Notes: generated by a model not told the origin, from the letters alone. 64,000 bases of DNA from Pseudomonas wayambapalatensis (GCA_014268975.2 CP077096.1:2269501-2333500), one strand, 5' to 3'; positions 1 through 8,006 are shown, counted from the stretch's first letter. Numbers and translations: made by a program.

Positions 1-361
1 TGTTCACGTCGACAGTCTTCTGGAAGGCACTGACGTCGGTGTCCAGCACGTTGCAGAACTGCGGGTTGGTGGCGGCATTGTTGACCAGGATATCCAGGCG
101 TCCGAACTGCTCGCGGATGCCGGCGAACACCTGCTGGATCTGCTCCAGCTCACCGATATGGCAGGCCACCGGCGTAGCCTTGCCGCCGGCTGCGATGATG
201 GCGTCGGCGACCTGCTGGCAGCCGTCGAGCTTGCGGCTGGAGACGATCACATGGGCCCCTTGCTGGGCCAGCAGGTGGGCGATGGCTTCGCCGATGCCGC
301 GGCTGGCGCCGGAAACGAAGGCGATCTTGCCGTCAAGGTCGAACAGTTGGGTCTTGGACAT
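1..361 (-). CDS. SDR-family oxidoreductase, 3' part cut off by window edge
   Basis: The first 120 codons of a short-chain dehydrogenase/reductase. The N-terminus shows the nucleotide-binding motif SGASRGIG (residues 17-24) and, near residue 92, the NNAA motif that supports the Rossmann core. These establish NAD(P)-dependent oxidoreductase chemistry but not the substrate; the catalytic YxxxK lies outside the window. It begins 24 bases after the stop of the phosphotransferase gene on the same strand, so the two are probably one operon. SDRs paired with this type of phosphotransferase are often found in acyl-CoA or alcohol catabolism clusters; that link is inferred from context only. Confidence 0.9.
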   Translation of the reverse strand, partial: MSKTQLFDLDGKIAFVSGASRGIGEAIAHLLAQQGAHVIVSSRKLDGCQQVADAIIAAGGKATPVACHIGELEQIQQVFAGIREQFGRLDILVNNAATNPQFCNVLDTDVSAFQKTVDVN

Positions 362-385
362 GCTGGATTTCCTTGTTGTCGCCGG

Positions 386-1453
386 TTACAGGGTGGATTT
401 GCCGATCAGTTGCAGGCTCATCTGCTCCAGCAGCCGGTTCATGTGGATGAACTGGGCGAAGCGCTTGTCCTGCGTCTGGCCGTGGAAGAAGCGGTAGTAG
501 ATCTGCTGCACGATCCCGGCCAGGCGGAACAGGCCGTAGCAGTAGTAGAAGTCGAAGTTGTCGATGCGAATGCCGGCTCGCTCGGCGTAGTAGTCGACGA
601 ACTGGCGGCGAGTCAGCATGCCCGGGGCATTGCTCGGCTGGCGGCGCATCAGTTGCACCGGTGCCGGGTCGTCGGCCTCGATCCAGTAGGCCAGGCTGTT
701 GCCCAGGTCCATCAGCGGGTCACCGATGGTCGCCATCTCCCAGTCCAGTACGCCGATGATGCGCATGGGGTTGCTGGCATCGAGGATGACGTTGTCGAAG
801 CGGTAGTCGTTGTGCACGATGCCAGGGCGTGAGTGGTCGGCGGGCATCTTCTCGCGCAGCCAGGCGATCACCTGTTCCCAGCGCGGCGCATCCGGGGTCA
901 GGGCTTTTTCGTAGCGGCTCGACCAACCTTCGATCTGGCGCTGCACGTAGCCTTCGGGCTTGCCCAGGTCAGCCAGGCCGCAGGCGTTGTAGTCGACCTG
1001 GTGCAGTTCCACCAGACGGTCGATGAAGCTCTTGCACAGCGCCTCGGTGCGGCCGGCGTCGAGGTTCAGTTCGGGCGGCAGGTCCGAGCGCAGGATGATG
1101 CCCTCGACCCGCTCCATCACGTAGAACTCACCGCCGATCAGCGATTCGTCGGTGCAGTGCACATAGGCCTTGGGGCAGAACGGGAAACCGTCGTTGAGCT
1201 GGTTGAGGATGCGGAACTCGCGGCCCATGTCATGGGCCGACTTGGCCTTGTGCCCGAAGGGCGGGCGACGCAGCACGAACTCGCGTTCGGGATAGGCGAC
1301 CAGGTACGTGAGGTTGGAGGCGCCGCCGGGGAACTGGCTGATGCTCGGAGTGCCTGCGAGGCCCGGGATATGCGCCTTGAGGTAAGGGTCGATGATGGCT
1401 GCATCGAGTTCTTCGCCGGGGCGGACCTGGGTGGACTGGTCGGTGAGCGTCAT
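386..1453 (-). CDS. Phosphotransferase (APH/ACAD10-like) family protein
   Basis: A 355-aa protein with a protein-kinase-like APH fold. Visible landmarks are the N-lobe segment FPGGASNLTY (residues 41-50), the catalytic-loop motif VHNDYRFDN (213-221) and the metal-binding LDWEMATIGDP (236-246). This subfamily is commonly encoded beside acyl-CoA dehydrogenases and SDRs and resembles the kinase domain of ACAD10/11, which phosphorylates 4-hydroxyacyl-CoAs. That substrate is inferred from the family and is not shown here. It is cytosolic, with no signal peptide, and is the promoter-proximal gene of a pair with the downstream SDR. Confidence 0.88.
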   Translation of the reverse strand: MTLTDQSTQVRPGEELDAAIIDPYLKAHIPGLAGTPSISQFPGGASNLTYLVAYPEREFVLRRPPFGHKAKSAHDMGREFRILNQLNDGFPFCPKAYVHCTDESLIGGEFYVMERVEGIILRSDLPPELNLDAGRTEALCKSFIDRLVELHQVDYNACGLADLGKPEGYVQRQIEGWSSRYEKALTPDAPRWEQVIAWLREKMPADHSRPGIVHNDYRFDNVILDASNPMRIIGVLDWEMATIGDPLMDLGNSLAYWIEADDPAPVQLMRRQPSNAPGMLTRRQFVDYYAERAGIRIDNFDFYYCYGLFRLAGIVQQIYYRFFHGQTQDKRFAQFIHMNRLLEQMSLQLIGKSTL

Positions 1454-1597
1454 GCGTTTTCCTTATTCTCGGTCGCAAGGATCATTGGCTAATCTAATGG
1501 CCAGCCTGGGTTGGGACAAGCGTGCCAGACGTCATATCGACGCGGGTGTTGCCGGTCGATCACTGCCCCTGATGAATGGCGGATGCAGGCTGCGGGC

Positions 1598-1632
1598 AAA
1601 AAAAAACCGAAGCCGGTCAGGCCTCGGTTTTC
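1598..1632 (-). terminator. Rho-independent terminator after the SCP2-like gene
   Basis: Read on the minus strand, an 8-9 bp stem (AACCGAGGC / GCTTCGGTT) with a short loop is followed by a run of Ts. It lies just after the stop of the SCP2-like gene at 1655 and separates it from the phosphotransferase operon. Confidence 0.8.
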
Positions 1633-1654
1633 TTCATGCGCGTGTTCGCATCAC

Positions 1655-1972
1655 TCAGGACGGGAACAGCTCGCTCAGCTTCATCGACAGCATCATGTCG
1701 CCTTCGACGCGCAGCTTGCCGCCCATGAAGGCCTGCATGCCATCGGTCTCGCCACTGACGATGCCTTTGAGGGTTTCGCTGTCCAGAACCAGGGTGCAGT
1801 TGGCGTCAGGGTTCTCGCCTTCCTGGATCTCGCAGGTGCCGTCCTTGACGAGCAGGGCGTAGTGCTTGTCTTCGTCGGTGATGTTGAAGCCGAACACCAG
1901 GTCCAGGCCGGCGGCGGCGGCAGGGTTGAACTTGGCTTTCATCGCTTCGACTGCTTTAGCTACGTCGCTCAT
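1655..1972 (-). CDS. SCP2 sterol-binding domain protein
   Basis: A 105-aa single-domain SCP2-like protein. The pattern of a hydrophobic core, an acidic turn (GENPDANCTLVLD) and a C-terminal GGKLRVEGDMMLSMKL segment is typical of the bacterial stand-alone SCP2 family, which binds lipids or acyl-CoAs in the cytosol. The ATG at 1972 is chosen because it has a good ribosome binding site (AAGGAAT) and matches the usual N-terminus of the family; a longer open frame upstream adds a proline- and cysteine-rich stretch that does not look native. It lies 53 bases downstream of the histidine phosphatase gene and probably shares its transcript. Confidence 0.88.
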   Translation of the reverse strand: MSDVAKAVEAMKAKFNPAAAAGLDLVFGFNITDEDKHYALLVKDGTCEIQEGENPDANCTLVLDSETLKGIVSGETDGMQAFMGGKLRVEGDMMLSMKLSELFPS

Positions 1973-2025
1973 GGTGTATTCCTTGTTGGGTGAAAGTCGC
2001 GTGCACGGGGCACAACAGGCCGGGC

Positions 2026-2739
2026 TCATCGATAGGTGAGAAGCTCCGGCATCCGCAACAGCTGCACGTGGGCCTGGCTGTTGAAGGAGGTCAATGCCAC
2101 GTCGCGGCCACGGAACTTCAGTTGGCTGAGCGACGTGTTGATGATCTGCCAGTTCAGCGCGAACGCCTGGGCTGGGGTGATTCCGGTGACCTGGTGGAGC
2201 AGGGCGGCGATGCTGCCGCCGGAGGTGAAGATGGCAATGTTGTCGCGGCTTGACGCTTGCGCCAGCACGCGTTGCAGGCCGGCACCAACGCGCGCGGTGA
2301 ACGCGGCCCAGGTCTCCAGGCCATCGTGAGCCTCGTGCTCGCCGTCATGCCAGCGCTGCACCATCAGCGCGAACAGGCGCTGGAACTCGCTGCGATTCTG
2401 CGCAGCATTGCGCAGCACGTGCAGCGCCTCGGGCTCGTGCGGCAGCAGGGCAGGAAGCAGGGCGCGGATCACACCGTCGGCATCGAACTCGTTGAAGGCT
2501 GCGTCGGTCTCTATGGCCGGGATCGCGTAGCCAGCAGCGGCCATTGCGTCGAGTGTCAGTCGTGCGGTGTCCTGCTGGCGCCGCAGGTCGCCGGCCAGGC
2601 AGCGGTCCAGGCGCATGTCCAGTTGGGCCAGGTGCTCCCCCAATGCCTGACTCTGGCGCACACCCAGCGGCGACAGGACATCGTAGTCGTCGGCGCCGAA
2701 GGAGGCTTGGCCATGTCGGATCAGGTAGATATTGCCCAC
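2026..2739 (-). CDS. Histidine phosphatase family protein
   Basis: A 237-aa phosphoglycerate-mutase-like phosphatase. The catalytic RHG motif sits at residues 8-10 (LIRHGQASFG), and a TSGGSIAALLH segment near residue 173 carries the C-terminal part of the active site. The branch of this large superfamily is not determinable by eye, so the substrate is open. It is transcribed with the SCP2-like gene and divergently from sohB; the roughly 200-bp gap to sohB should carry the promoters of both. Confidence 0.85.
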   Translation of the reverse strand: MGNIYLIRHGQASFGADDYDVLSPLGVRQSQALGEHLAQLDMRLDRCLAGDLRRQQDTARLTLDAMAAAGYAIPAIETDAAFNEFDADGVIRALLPALLPHEPEALHVLRNAAQNRSEFQRLFALMVQRWHDGEHEAHDGLETWAAFTARVGAGLQRVLAQASSRDNIAIFTSGGSIAALLHQVTGITPAQAFALNWQIINTSLSQLKFRGRDVALTSFNSQAHVQLLRMPELLTYR

Positions 2740-2938
2740 TGGGATGTCCGGCCGGGATGGAGGTTGCTGCGAGGTTAGGATGCGCCAGAGAGGCTGTCAA
2801 TGAAAAAACATACAAGCGTTTGAAAAGGTTGTTTGAACTGTGTTGCCAGCATTTTCCCATGCTGGCAGCCGCCCAGGCGCACCGGTATGCTTGCATCAGT
2901 TTCGCGTCGTGCAGGCGCAGGTCTATTAAGGAGTCAAT

Positions 2939-3964
2939 GTGGAGTTTCTTGCCGAATACGCAAGCTTTCTCGCCAAAACCGCCACTGTGGTGATCGCCAT
3001 CCTGGTCATCCTTTCCGGTATCGCCAACCTGCGTGGCAAGGGGCGACGCAAACCCGGCGGGCAACTGCAGGTCACCCGCCTCAACACCTTCTACAAGGAG
3101 CTGCGCGAGCGCCTGGAAGCCGGTCTGCTCGACAAGGCCGAGCTCAAGGCTCTGCGCAAGCAGCAGGCCAAGATGGAAAAACAGAAGAAGAAAGGCAAGG
3201 CCAAGCCCGAGGAAAAGGGTCGGGTCTTCGTGCTGGACTTCGACGGCGACATCAAGGCCTCCGCCACCGAGAGCCTGCGTAACGAAATCACCGCGCTGCT
3301 CACCCTCGCCACCCCACGTGACGAAGTGGTGCTGCGCCTCGAGAGCGGTGGCGGGCTGGTGCACAGCTACGGCCTGGCTGCCTCGCAGCTGGCGCGTATC
3401 CGCCAGGCCGGCATTCCGCTGACCGTGTGCATCGACAAGGTCGCGGCCAGCGGCGGCTACATGATGGCCTGTATCGGCGAGAAGATCGTCAGTGCGCCGT
3501 TCGCTGTGCTTGGCTCGATCGGCGTGGTCGCGCAGTTGCCCAACGTCAACCGCCTGCTGAAAAAGCACGACGTTGACTTCGAAGTCTTCACGGCCGGCGA
3601 ATACAAGCGCACCGTGACCGTATTTGGCGAGAACACCGAGAAAGGCCGGGAGAAGTTTCAGGAAGACCTGGATATCACCCACCAGCTGTTCAAGGACTTC
3701 GTCGCCCGCTACCGCCCGCAACTGCACATCGACGAAGTCGCCACCGGTGAAGTGTGGCTGGGCATTGCCGCACTCAACCGCAAGTTGGTGGACGAGCTGC
3801 GCACCAGCGACGAGTACCTGAGTGATCGCGCCAATGACGCCAATCTGTTCCACGTCCGCTATGCCGAGCGTAAATCCCTGCAGGAGCGCATTGGCGTGGC
3901 CGCCAGCGGTGCCGTGGAGAACACTTTGGTAGGGCTCTGGAGCAAGCTTGGCCGCTTGCGCTAA
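2939..3964 (+). CDS. sohB: Inner-membrane peptidase SohB (S49 family)
   Basis: A 341-aa serine protease of the signal-peptide-peptidase family. An N-terminal membrane anchor (about residues 8-30) is followed by a basic, lysine-rich linker (70-90) and the S49 domain. The nucleophile is Ser171 in AASGGYMMA and the probable general base is Lys223 in GEYKR. It acts on membrane-associated or cleaved signal peptides on the periplasmic side. The start is GTG at 2939, with AAGGAG five bases upstream; the nearby ATG is in another frame. A terminator follows the stop and the tRNA-Cys gene lies beyond it. Confidence 0.93.
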   Translation: MEFLAEYASFLAKTATVVIAILVILSGIANLRGKGRRKPGGQLQVTRLNTFYKELRERLEAGLLDKAELKALRKQQAKMEKQKKKGKAKPEEKGRVFVLDFDGDIKASATESLRNEITALLTLATPRDEVVLRLESGGGLVHSYGLAASQLARIRQAGIPLTVCIDKVAASGGYMMACIGEKIVSAPFAVLGSIGVVAQLPNVNRLLKKHDVDFEVFTAGEYKRTVTVFGENTEKGREKFQEDLDITHQLFKDFVARYRPQLHIDEVATGEVWLGIAALNRKLVDELRTSDEYLSDRANDANLFHVRYAERKSLQERIGVAASGAVENTLVGLWSKLGRLR

Positions 3965-3973
3965 CACCTTGAA

Positions 3974-4002
3974 CCCCTTGAAGATTTTTTTCTTCAAGGG
4001 GG
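3974..4002 (+). terminator. Terminator of sohB
   Basis: A perfect stem (CCCCTTGAAGA / TCTTCAAGGGG) closes over a short T-rich loop 10 bases after the sohB stop. The T tract lies in the loop rather than after the stem, so efficiency as an intrinsic terminator is uncertain. On the minus strand the loop is an A-run. Confidence 0.6.
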
Positions 4003-4109
4003 TTGCAAGGTGAGGGGAATGCCGACATAATGGCGTCCATCGAAACGCAGCTCACTTGAAAAAGTCGAGCGGTTTCAAGGAGATAGCGAGAGCTGACTCC
4101 GAACTTTGA

Positions 4110-4183
4110 GGCCGAGTAGCAAAGTGGTTATGCTCCGGATTGCAAATCCGTCTACGCCGGTTCGATTCCGACCTCGGCCTCCA
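4110..4183 (+). tRNA. tRNA-Cys (anticodon GCA)
   Basis: A 74-nt complete tRNA. The acceptor stem is GGCCGAG / CTCGGCC with discriminator T and encoded CCA. The anticodon loop is TTGCAAA with GCA at 4142-4144, and the T-arm has the GGTTCGATTCC loop. Its 3' half (from 4136) is the integration target of the prophage: the same bases recur at 57945. The intact copy lies on the host side and keeps its upstream sequence, so the gene should remain functional in the lysogen. Confidence 0.97.
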
Positions 4184-4228
4184 CCATTCGAAAGCCCCGC
4201 AGATTAACGTCTGCGGGGTTTTTCTTTG
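4136..4228. repeat. attL: attL: 93-bp direct repeat, left end of prophage
   Basis: The segment from the anticodon stem of tRNA-Cys through its CCA end and terminator (to 4228) is repeated without mismatch at 57945-58037. Identity stops sharply at both ends (C/T at 4135 versus 57944; G/T at 4229 versus 58038). The duplication is expected from site-specific recombination by the adjacent tyrosine integrase into the tRNA 3' end. Confidence 0.93.
4193..4225 (+). terminator. Terminator of tRNA-Cys
   Basis: The stem CCCCGCAGA / TCTGCGGGG with loop TTAACG is followed by TTTTT. It lies within the 93-bp att repeat, so an identical copy exists at 58002-58034. Confidence 0.85.
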
Positions 4229-4247
4229 GGCGCCGGAAAATCTCGAT

Positions 4248-4280
4248 AGTCCCAAAACTATTTGGGTGCAGTCCCAAAAC
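4248..4280. promoter_or_regulatory. Putative integrase arm-type sites (left end)
   Basis: Two direct copies of AGTCCCAAAAC (4248-4258 and 4270-4280) lie 22 bp apart between attL and the integrase stop, which is the expected place for arm sites. Related sequences occur near attR: GTTCCAAAAC at 57831-57840 and, inverted, TTTTGGAACT at 57894-57903. The assignment is by position and repetition only. Confidence 0.5.
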
Positions 4281-4284
4281 CTTC

Positions 4285-5334
4285 CTATTTCGAGGGCTTC
4301 GCGATAGCCCCAACACGGCGATAGACACGCTCCGTGATTCCCTCTTTGGAGTGCCCCAGCAGCACGCTTGCCTCACCCAGATCGTTGATCTCCGAGGCCG
4401 CCTTCGGTCGGATATCCCGGAATTGGAACTGGGCGATTCGGTTTGCTAGGTCTGGCTTCTTCTCGACTTCAGCTTTCACCCTTGCTGCCTCTCGGGCGTC
4501 CGCCCACCGGTTGCGCAGCATCGGCCAGCTCATGCGCTTGCCGTGCTCGTTGATGATGAAGAACGGCGACAGGTGCTCGCTGGTCCTGCGCATAATCCGC
4601 TCCAGCAGCAGACCAAGACTGTTCTTAGCCCCGTCTACCTCAAGGACGATCCTCAGTCGCTTGCCGGTCTTGCCTTGGCTGACCTGCAGGTAGATCCCCT
4701 CCATATCGTCCTTTCGCATGGACAGAACGTCCGATGGCCGCTGGCCGGTCAGGTACGCCAGGTCCATCGCATCCTGAAGCTCCTGTGGGGCCTCCTCATA
4801 TACCGCCTGCCACACCGCTTCGTTGGCATAGAAGTCGCGCGGTTTCTCCTTGTTCTTCCTCACGCCTAGGCACGGATTGTCGCGGGTGGTGAGCCCCCAT
4901 TCCCTTGCGGTATTGAAAACGTGCGAGAGCAGTGCGATCTCCCTGTTCGCTCTAGTTTTGGCCGACCTTGAATCGCGGTACTGCGCGATCATGGCCGGCG
5001 TGATGGCATCGATCGGCGCCGAATCGAACACAGTGCGCAGTTGCTTAAGCTCGTAGATGTTGTCTTTCTGGGTCCTGGCGGCCTTGCCTGGGATGATCTT
5101 CAACAGGTACTCGTCGAAGATCCCCTTCATCGTTGTCAGCTCTTTCGGTACCGACTTGGCTTCGAGCTCTGCCCACATCAGCTTGGCCTTCACCAGGTCA
5201 CTGCCAAGGAAAATGTCCTTGCCCGACTTATCCCTGTAGTACAGAGCCTCCCACACCTTGCCATTGGCTTTTTGTCTCTTGCGACGATACATGCCTGGTG
5301 GCAGGTCGCGATTCTCGGTCTTCCTTGGGCGCAT
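4285..5334 (-). CDS. int: Prophage integrase (tyrosine recombinase)
   Basis: A 349-aa tyrosine recombinase that inserts and, with an excisionase, removes the prophage at tRNA-Cys. The N-terminal arm-binding part (residues 1-60) is followed by a core-binding helical domain (about 65-160) and the catalytic domain. Expected catalytic residues are Arg199 (GQRPSD), Arg309 (RDIRPKA), His328 (LGHSK) and the nucleophile Tyr338 (RVYRRV); the usual HxxR box reads RDIR, so its first His is replaced. It is the last gene of the leftward operon, next to attL, with its stop 57 bases from the repeat. The second integrase at 58095 is clearly homologous. Confidence 0.95.
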   Translation of the reverse strand: MRPRKTENRDLPPGMYRRKRQKANGKVWEALYYRDKSGKDIFLGSDLVKAKLMWAELEAKSVPKELTTMKGIFDEYLLKIIPGKAARTQKDNIYELKQLRTVFDSAPIDAITPAMIAQYRDSRSAKTRANREIALLSHVFNTAREWGLTTRDNPCLGVRKNKEKPRDFYANEAVWQAVYEEAPQELQDAMDLAYLTGQRPSDVLSMRKDDMEGIYLQVSQGKTGKRLRIVLEVDGAKNSLGLLLERIMRRTSEHLSPFFIINEHGKRMSWPMLRNRWADAREAARVKAEVEKKPDLANRIAQFQFRDIRPKAASEINDLGEASVLLGHSKEGITERVYRRVGAIAKPSK

Positions 5335-5335
5335 T

Positions 5336-5581
5336 TCACTTTACTCGGGAAAAATCAGGGGTCCAGGCTGGCGATGGCGGCGGAGCTGCAGCGACCGGCA
5401 CAGTGTCGATCACCAGACCGCTGAGCTTCTGGCGGGCGTACAGGCGGCCAACAAGGGGCCGGCCACCGCGGCTCTCGACGAAATGCCAGCCTTTTTCTTT
5501 CAACCAGCGGCGCTGCCACGCCCGGGGTTTGTAGCCGGTGATCACCACCAGCTCTTCGTCCGAAAGGATCTCGGTTTCCAT
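5336..5581 (-). CDS. DUF4224-like protein, probable excisionase/directionality factor
   Basis: An 81-aa protein ending one base before the integrase start. It opens with an acidic segment and LSDEELVVITGYKPRAWQRR, then a WLKEKGWHFV block, the pattern of DUF4224 proteins usually encoded just upstream of tyrosine integrases. The fold looks like a small winged helix. A recombination directionality role is inferred from size and position. The C-terminal 20 residues are Ala/Pro rich. Confidence 0.7.
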   Translation of the reverse strand: METEILSDEELVVITGYKPRAWQRRWLKEKGWHFVESRGGRPLVGRLYARQKLSGLVIDTVPVAAAPPPSPAWTPDFSRVK

Positions 5582-5620
5582 GGGATGGTCTCCACGCCGC
5601 CGGTGGCGGCAGGTTTGTGG

Positions 5621-5935
5621 TCAGTCGCAGCTGCTGGAGCTGGATCCGCTGTCGCTGGAACTGCTGCTGTCGCTCGACGAAAAGCTGCTGCCGCTTTCGT
5701 AGCTGCTGTAGTCCCGGCTGGTACACGAACTGCTCGAGCGAGCCGGTTCGTAGCTGTCCGCCAGATGTATGGGATGCATAGGGCTGACTGGGCTCATGGG
5801 GTTGAGCGGGTCGAGCATCGGATCTTGCCGGCCAGATGCGGGGCTGTGGCCGCGGGCATACCCGGTCGGGCCGAGCGCGGCGCGTTGCGCTGGCTTCTTC
5901 TTGCGCTTGAACAGGCGGGCCAAGAAATTGAACAT
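5621..5935 (-). CDS. Hypothetical protein with Ser-rich tail
   Basis: A 104-aa protein of unknown function. It has a short hydrophobic/basic N-terminus (MFNFLARLFKRKKK), a Pro/Met-rich middle with repeated xxPMxP turns, and a C-terminal run of about 40 residues that is mostly Ser with Tyr, Asp and Cys. The start at 5935 is chosen for GGAGAG six bases upstream. The tail looks disordered and may be phosphorylated or bind metal; nothing in the sequence allows a function call. It is part of the leftward early operon. Confidence 0.6.
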   Translation of the reverse strand: MFNFLARLFKRKKKPAQRAALGPTGYARGHSPASGRQDPMLDPLNPMSPVSPMHPIHLADSYEPARSSSSCTSRDYSSYESGSSFSSSDSSSSSDSGSSSSSCD

Positions 5936-5981
5936 GAGTCTCTCCATGCCCGCAGTCGGCGGGCTTGAGTGGTTGGGGGGG

Positions 5982-6173
5982 TTAGGCTTCTGGTTCGAAG
6001 CAGCGTTTGTAGCGCGCGCGGTAATCGTCGCGCTCCAGGTTGTCATGCAGCTCTTGCTCGCGGCCGTCGGCCCACATCTGCTGATGGCGCTTATTGCATG
6101 TGAAGCCGGTATCCGACTCGCCTTCACCGTCGACCCACTCCAGCCATTTGCAGGTGTTGCAGTTCTTGCTCAT
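5982..6173 (-). CDS. Small Cys-containing hypothetical protein
   Basis: A 63-aa acidic protein starting MSKNCNTCKWLEWVDG, with CNTC near the N-terminus and further Cys at about residues 27 and 58, which together could bind a metal. The start overlaps the stop of the preceding 16-codon frame as ATGA, so translation is probably coupled. Such small proteins are frequent in Pseudomonas phage early regions. The function is unknown. Confidence 0.6.
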   Translation of the reverse strand: MSKNCNTCKWLEWVDGEGESDTGFTCNKRHQQMWADGREQELHDNLERDDYRARYKRCFEPEA

Positions 6174-6220
6174 CGCGGCCCCCTTGCGATCAGGTAGGCC
6201 ATGTAGGCGATGGCGATCAT
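6170..6220 (-). CDS. Possible 16-aa membrane peptide
   Basis: A very short frame reading MIAIAYMAYLIARGPR. It overlaps its upstream neighbour by ATGA and its downstream neighbour by ATGA, and has GGAGG about 10 bases ahead of its start. The double overlap suggests a real translated hydrophobic peptide or a translational coupler, but length alone makes the call weak. Confidence 0.35.
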   Translation of the reverse strand: MIAIAYMAYLIARGPR

Positions 6221-6405
6221 AGAAGGTGTCCTCCGGCTTCGAGCAGGCTGTCGCGGTCCGCACGGAGATTGTCCCGCTCCTTGGCCAGGCGCTGGATCTC
6301 GCGGTGCAGGTACTGGGCGATCGATTCGCCGCACCGCAGGTCGCCAGGAATGGCGCGGCCTTTGAGTGCAGCCTCCAATTCGTAAAGGGTGAATTGCTCG
6401 ATCAT
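6217..6405 (-). CDS. Small hypothetical protein with C-terminal coiled coil
   Basis: A 62-aa protein starting MIEQFTLYELEAALKG. Residues 30-58 form a charged helix (HREIQRLAKERDNLRADRDSLL) with heptad-like spacing. The start overlaps the stop of the DUF2591 gene. The function is unknown; it could be a small regulator or adaptor of the early operon. Confidence 0.6.
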   Translation of the reverse strand: MIEQFTLYELEAALKGRAIPGDLRCGESIAQYLHREIQRLAKERDNLRADRDSLLEAGGHLL

Positions 6406-6830
6406 GGCATGAGCTCCTTGGGCACCTGGACGAACTCGCCCAGCTTGTAGCGCACGAATCCTCGGCAGAACGCGACCAGGGCGGTGGGGCCGTAGCACCA
6501 GATGCCCGCGCCCTCCGGGCCGCCGCAGTAGCAGACAACCTCGGCAAGACCTGGGCGGTGCTGGGCGCTGCCTCGGTACTCGTCTATCAGGAGACCGCCT
6601 TGGCTCCAGTCGCCTGACCAGCGCCTCAGGAAATAGCTGATCGGGACAGCGCCGCAGGGAGGAAACTGGAAATCCTTGCTGAATTCCGGCGGTGCAAGTA
6701 CCTCGCCTCCGTTGTTTCCGTCGATGTCGCGGGGAACTCGAACCATGCGCCATCCGAGTGCAATGGCCACGGCCCAGTCGAGTGCCGACCCGGCCAGGTT
6801 GGATACCCTCACTTCGATCAGGTCGGTCAT
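6402..6830 (-). CDS. DUF2591 / NinX-like phage protein
   Basis: A 142-aa protein beginning MTDLIEVRVSNLAGSALDWAV, the hallmark start of the DUF2591 (NinX) family found in many temperate phages. The middle shows the family's tryptophan and SYFLRRW landmarks, and the last third is Gly/Cys/Tyr rich. The function of the family is unknown. It overlaps both neighbours by ATGA, so it sits inside a tightly coupled operon. Confidence 0.75.
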   Translation of the reverse strand: MTDLIEVRVSNLAGSALDWAVAIALGWRMVRVPRDIDGNNGGEVLAPPEFSKDFQFPPCGAVPISYFLRRWSGDWSQGGLLIDEYRGSAQHRPGLAEVVCYCGGPEGAGIWCYGPTALVAFCRGFVRYKLGEFVQVPKELMP

Positions 6831-7015
6831 TCCTTCACCTCAATCGAAACGTCGTCATGAATCCACTCAATGCCGAGCAGATCGTCCTCAGTGACCTGGT
6901 CCTCCCTGGTGTCGCTCATGCTCACCAAGTCTTGAACCTCATCATCCGGCACGTTCTCCATGACTTTCCGGAAGTTAACTACCGCCTTCCCGGTCAGAAT
7001 GACTGTTTTGCTCAC
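6827..7015 (-). CDS. Small acidic hypothetical protein
   Basis: A 62-aa, strongly acidic protein (MSKTVILTGKAVVNFRKVME at the start, then DDEVQDLV and EDQVTEDDLLG). Stop and start overlap with neighbours. No recognisable domain. Small acidic early proteins of phages sometimes mimic DNA or inhibit host enzymes, but nothing here supports a particular target. Confidence 0.6.
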   Translation of the reverse strand: MSKTVILTGKAVVNFRKVMENVPDDEVQDLVSMSDTREDQVTEDDLLGIEWIHDDVSIEVKE

Positions 7016-7215
7016 AGCTGATACCTCTCATCAATCCATGCCGCCGGGGCGGCAGCGGGTGTAGGTTCGGGTTGGGTTTCGTGCGGGGAGAGCTGGCGCT
7101 CGTGATGGGTAACGCAAGGCGTCGCCTGCTCGTCCTTGTGTTGGCTCATCCACGAAGCGCCGATCAGCGCGCCGATGGCGCCATACGTGAGAACTTCAAT
7201 CAGCCAGCCGATCAT
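7012..7215 (-). CDS. Small single-span membrane protein
   Basis: A 67-aa protein with one predicted membrane helix near the N-terminus (about residues 4-23, ending MSQHKDEQ) and a Pro/Ala/Glu-rich tail that would face the other side. It overlaps genes on both sides by ATGA. The function is unknown. Its position outside the lysis cluster argues against a holin. Confidence 0.6.
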   Translation of the reverse strand: MIGWLIEVLTYGAIGALIGASWMSQHKDEQATPCVTHHERQLSPHETQPEPTPAAAPAAWIDERYQL

Positions 7216-8006
7216 GCGCTTAGCTCCAGTTGAGGGTCGGATTTGGCGGCCAGTTCGGCGACGACGATGGCGTACGCCTCGGGGTGTTGCTTGTCGAACG
7301 GCGGCATGTTCGTGGTTTCGATCCAGGTGCCACGCACTGAGCCGCGATCGAGCCAGCCAGGGTCGATACCCTTCGGTCGCGTCCAGGCGGTCGGACTGAT
7401 GCCGAGCTCTTGGATCTGCTTCGTCGCGATGTAGCCCTGCGAGCGCATCAAGGCGATCACCCGCAGCGCCGCTTCCTTCCAGGGTGTGAGGCTGACCGGG
7501 GATGGGACGCCGGCCTGGTGTGCACCAACCGCCATTGGCACCCGGCATCGCTCTGTCGGGTTCCAGTCGAACAGGTGCAGGTACTCTTCGTTGACGAAGA
7601 ACGACAACCAGTCCCGGTTGTCCACGCAACGCACATCGAATTCCCATCCTGACTTGTCGCCGCCACGAGACATCCAGCAGGGGAGCACAACAGGAACCCC
7701 GAGCAGGCCCAACATACGGCAGATTCCGTGACTGGCGTCGCTGGCCTTGCCGACGATCACCAGGCGGTGGTCGGGGCCCGGCCTGCCGTAAAAATTCTCG
7801 TAGTCCTTCGGCAGGATCTGGTCGGCCACCTTTGCGTTCAGGCTCATCTTCGCCTCGATGCCGATCTGTCGACCGCTGGTGTGCACGGCCAGGATGTCGA
7901 AGCCCGCAGCTTCGGGGTAGCAGGTCCAATCGGCCTGCTTGTTCATCGACTGGATGAAGGCCGCGCACAGTTCGGCCTCCGTCTTGATCGGTGTCCTTTC
8001 GAGCAT
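7212..8006 (-). CDS. Putative PD-(D/E)XK-type nuclease-like protein
   Basis: A 264-aa protein with an N-terminal segment that reads FDILAVHTSGRQIGIEAKMS (about residues 37-56). The spacing of Asp, Glu-Ala-Lys and a preceding beta strand resembles the D...ExK core of PD-(D/E)XK nucleases and Holliday junction/VRR-type enzymes. The C-terminal third contains a HTH-like stretch near residue 200. The start has AAGGA ahead of it. Function is inferred from the motif only; it could process phage or competitor DNA. Confidence 0.5.
   Translation of the reverse strand: MLERTPIKTEAELCAAFIQSMNKQADWTCYPEAAGFDILAVHTSGRQIGIEAKMSLNAKVADQILPKDYENFYGRPGPDHRLVIVGKASDASHGICRMLGLLGVPVVLPCWMSRGGDKSGWEFDVRCVDNRDWLSFFVNEEYLHLFDWNPTERCRVPMAVGAHQAGVPSPVSLTPWKEAALRVIALMRSQGYIATKQIQELGISPTAWTRPKGIDPGWLDRGSVRGTWIETTNMPPFDKQHPEAYAIVVAELAAKSDPQLELSA

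Noticed and set aside
2345..3997. Long open frame on the minus strand opposite sohB and the phosphatase gene
   Set aside because: It runs antisense to sohB and into the phosphatase gene in another frame; its open length follows from high-GC codon bias on the other strand and it has no recognisable domain or start signal.
7012..7215. Small membrane protein as a holin or spanin
   Set aside because: It is in the early leftward operon, far from the lysis genes, and has no lipobox or coiled-coil periplasmic domain.
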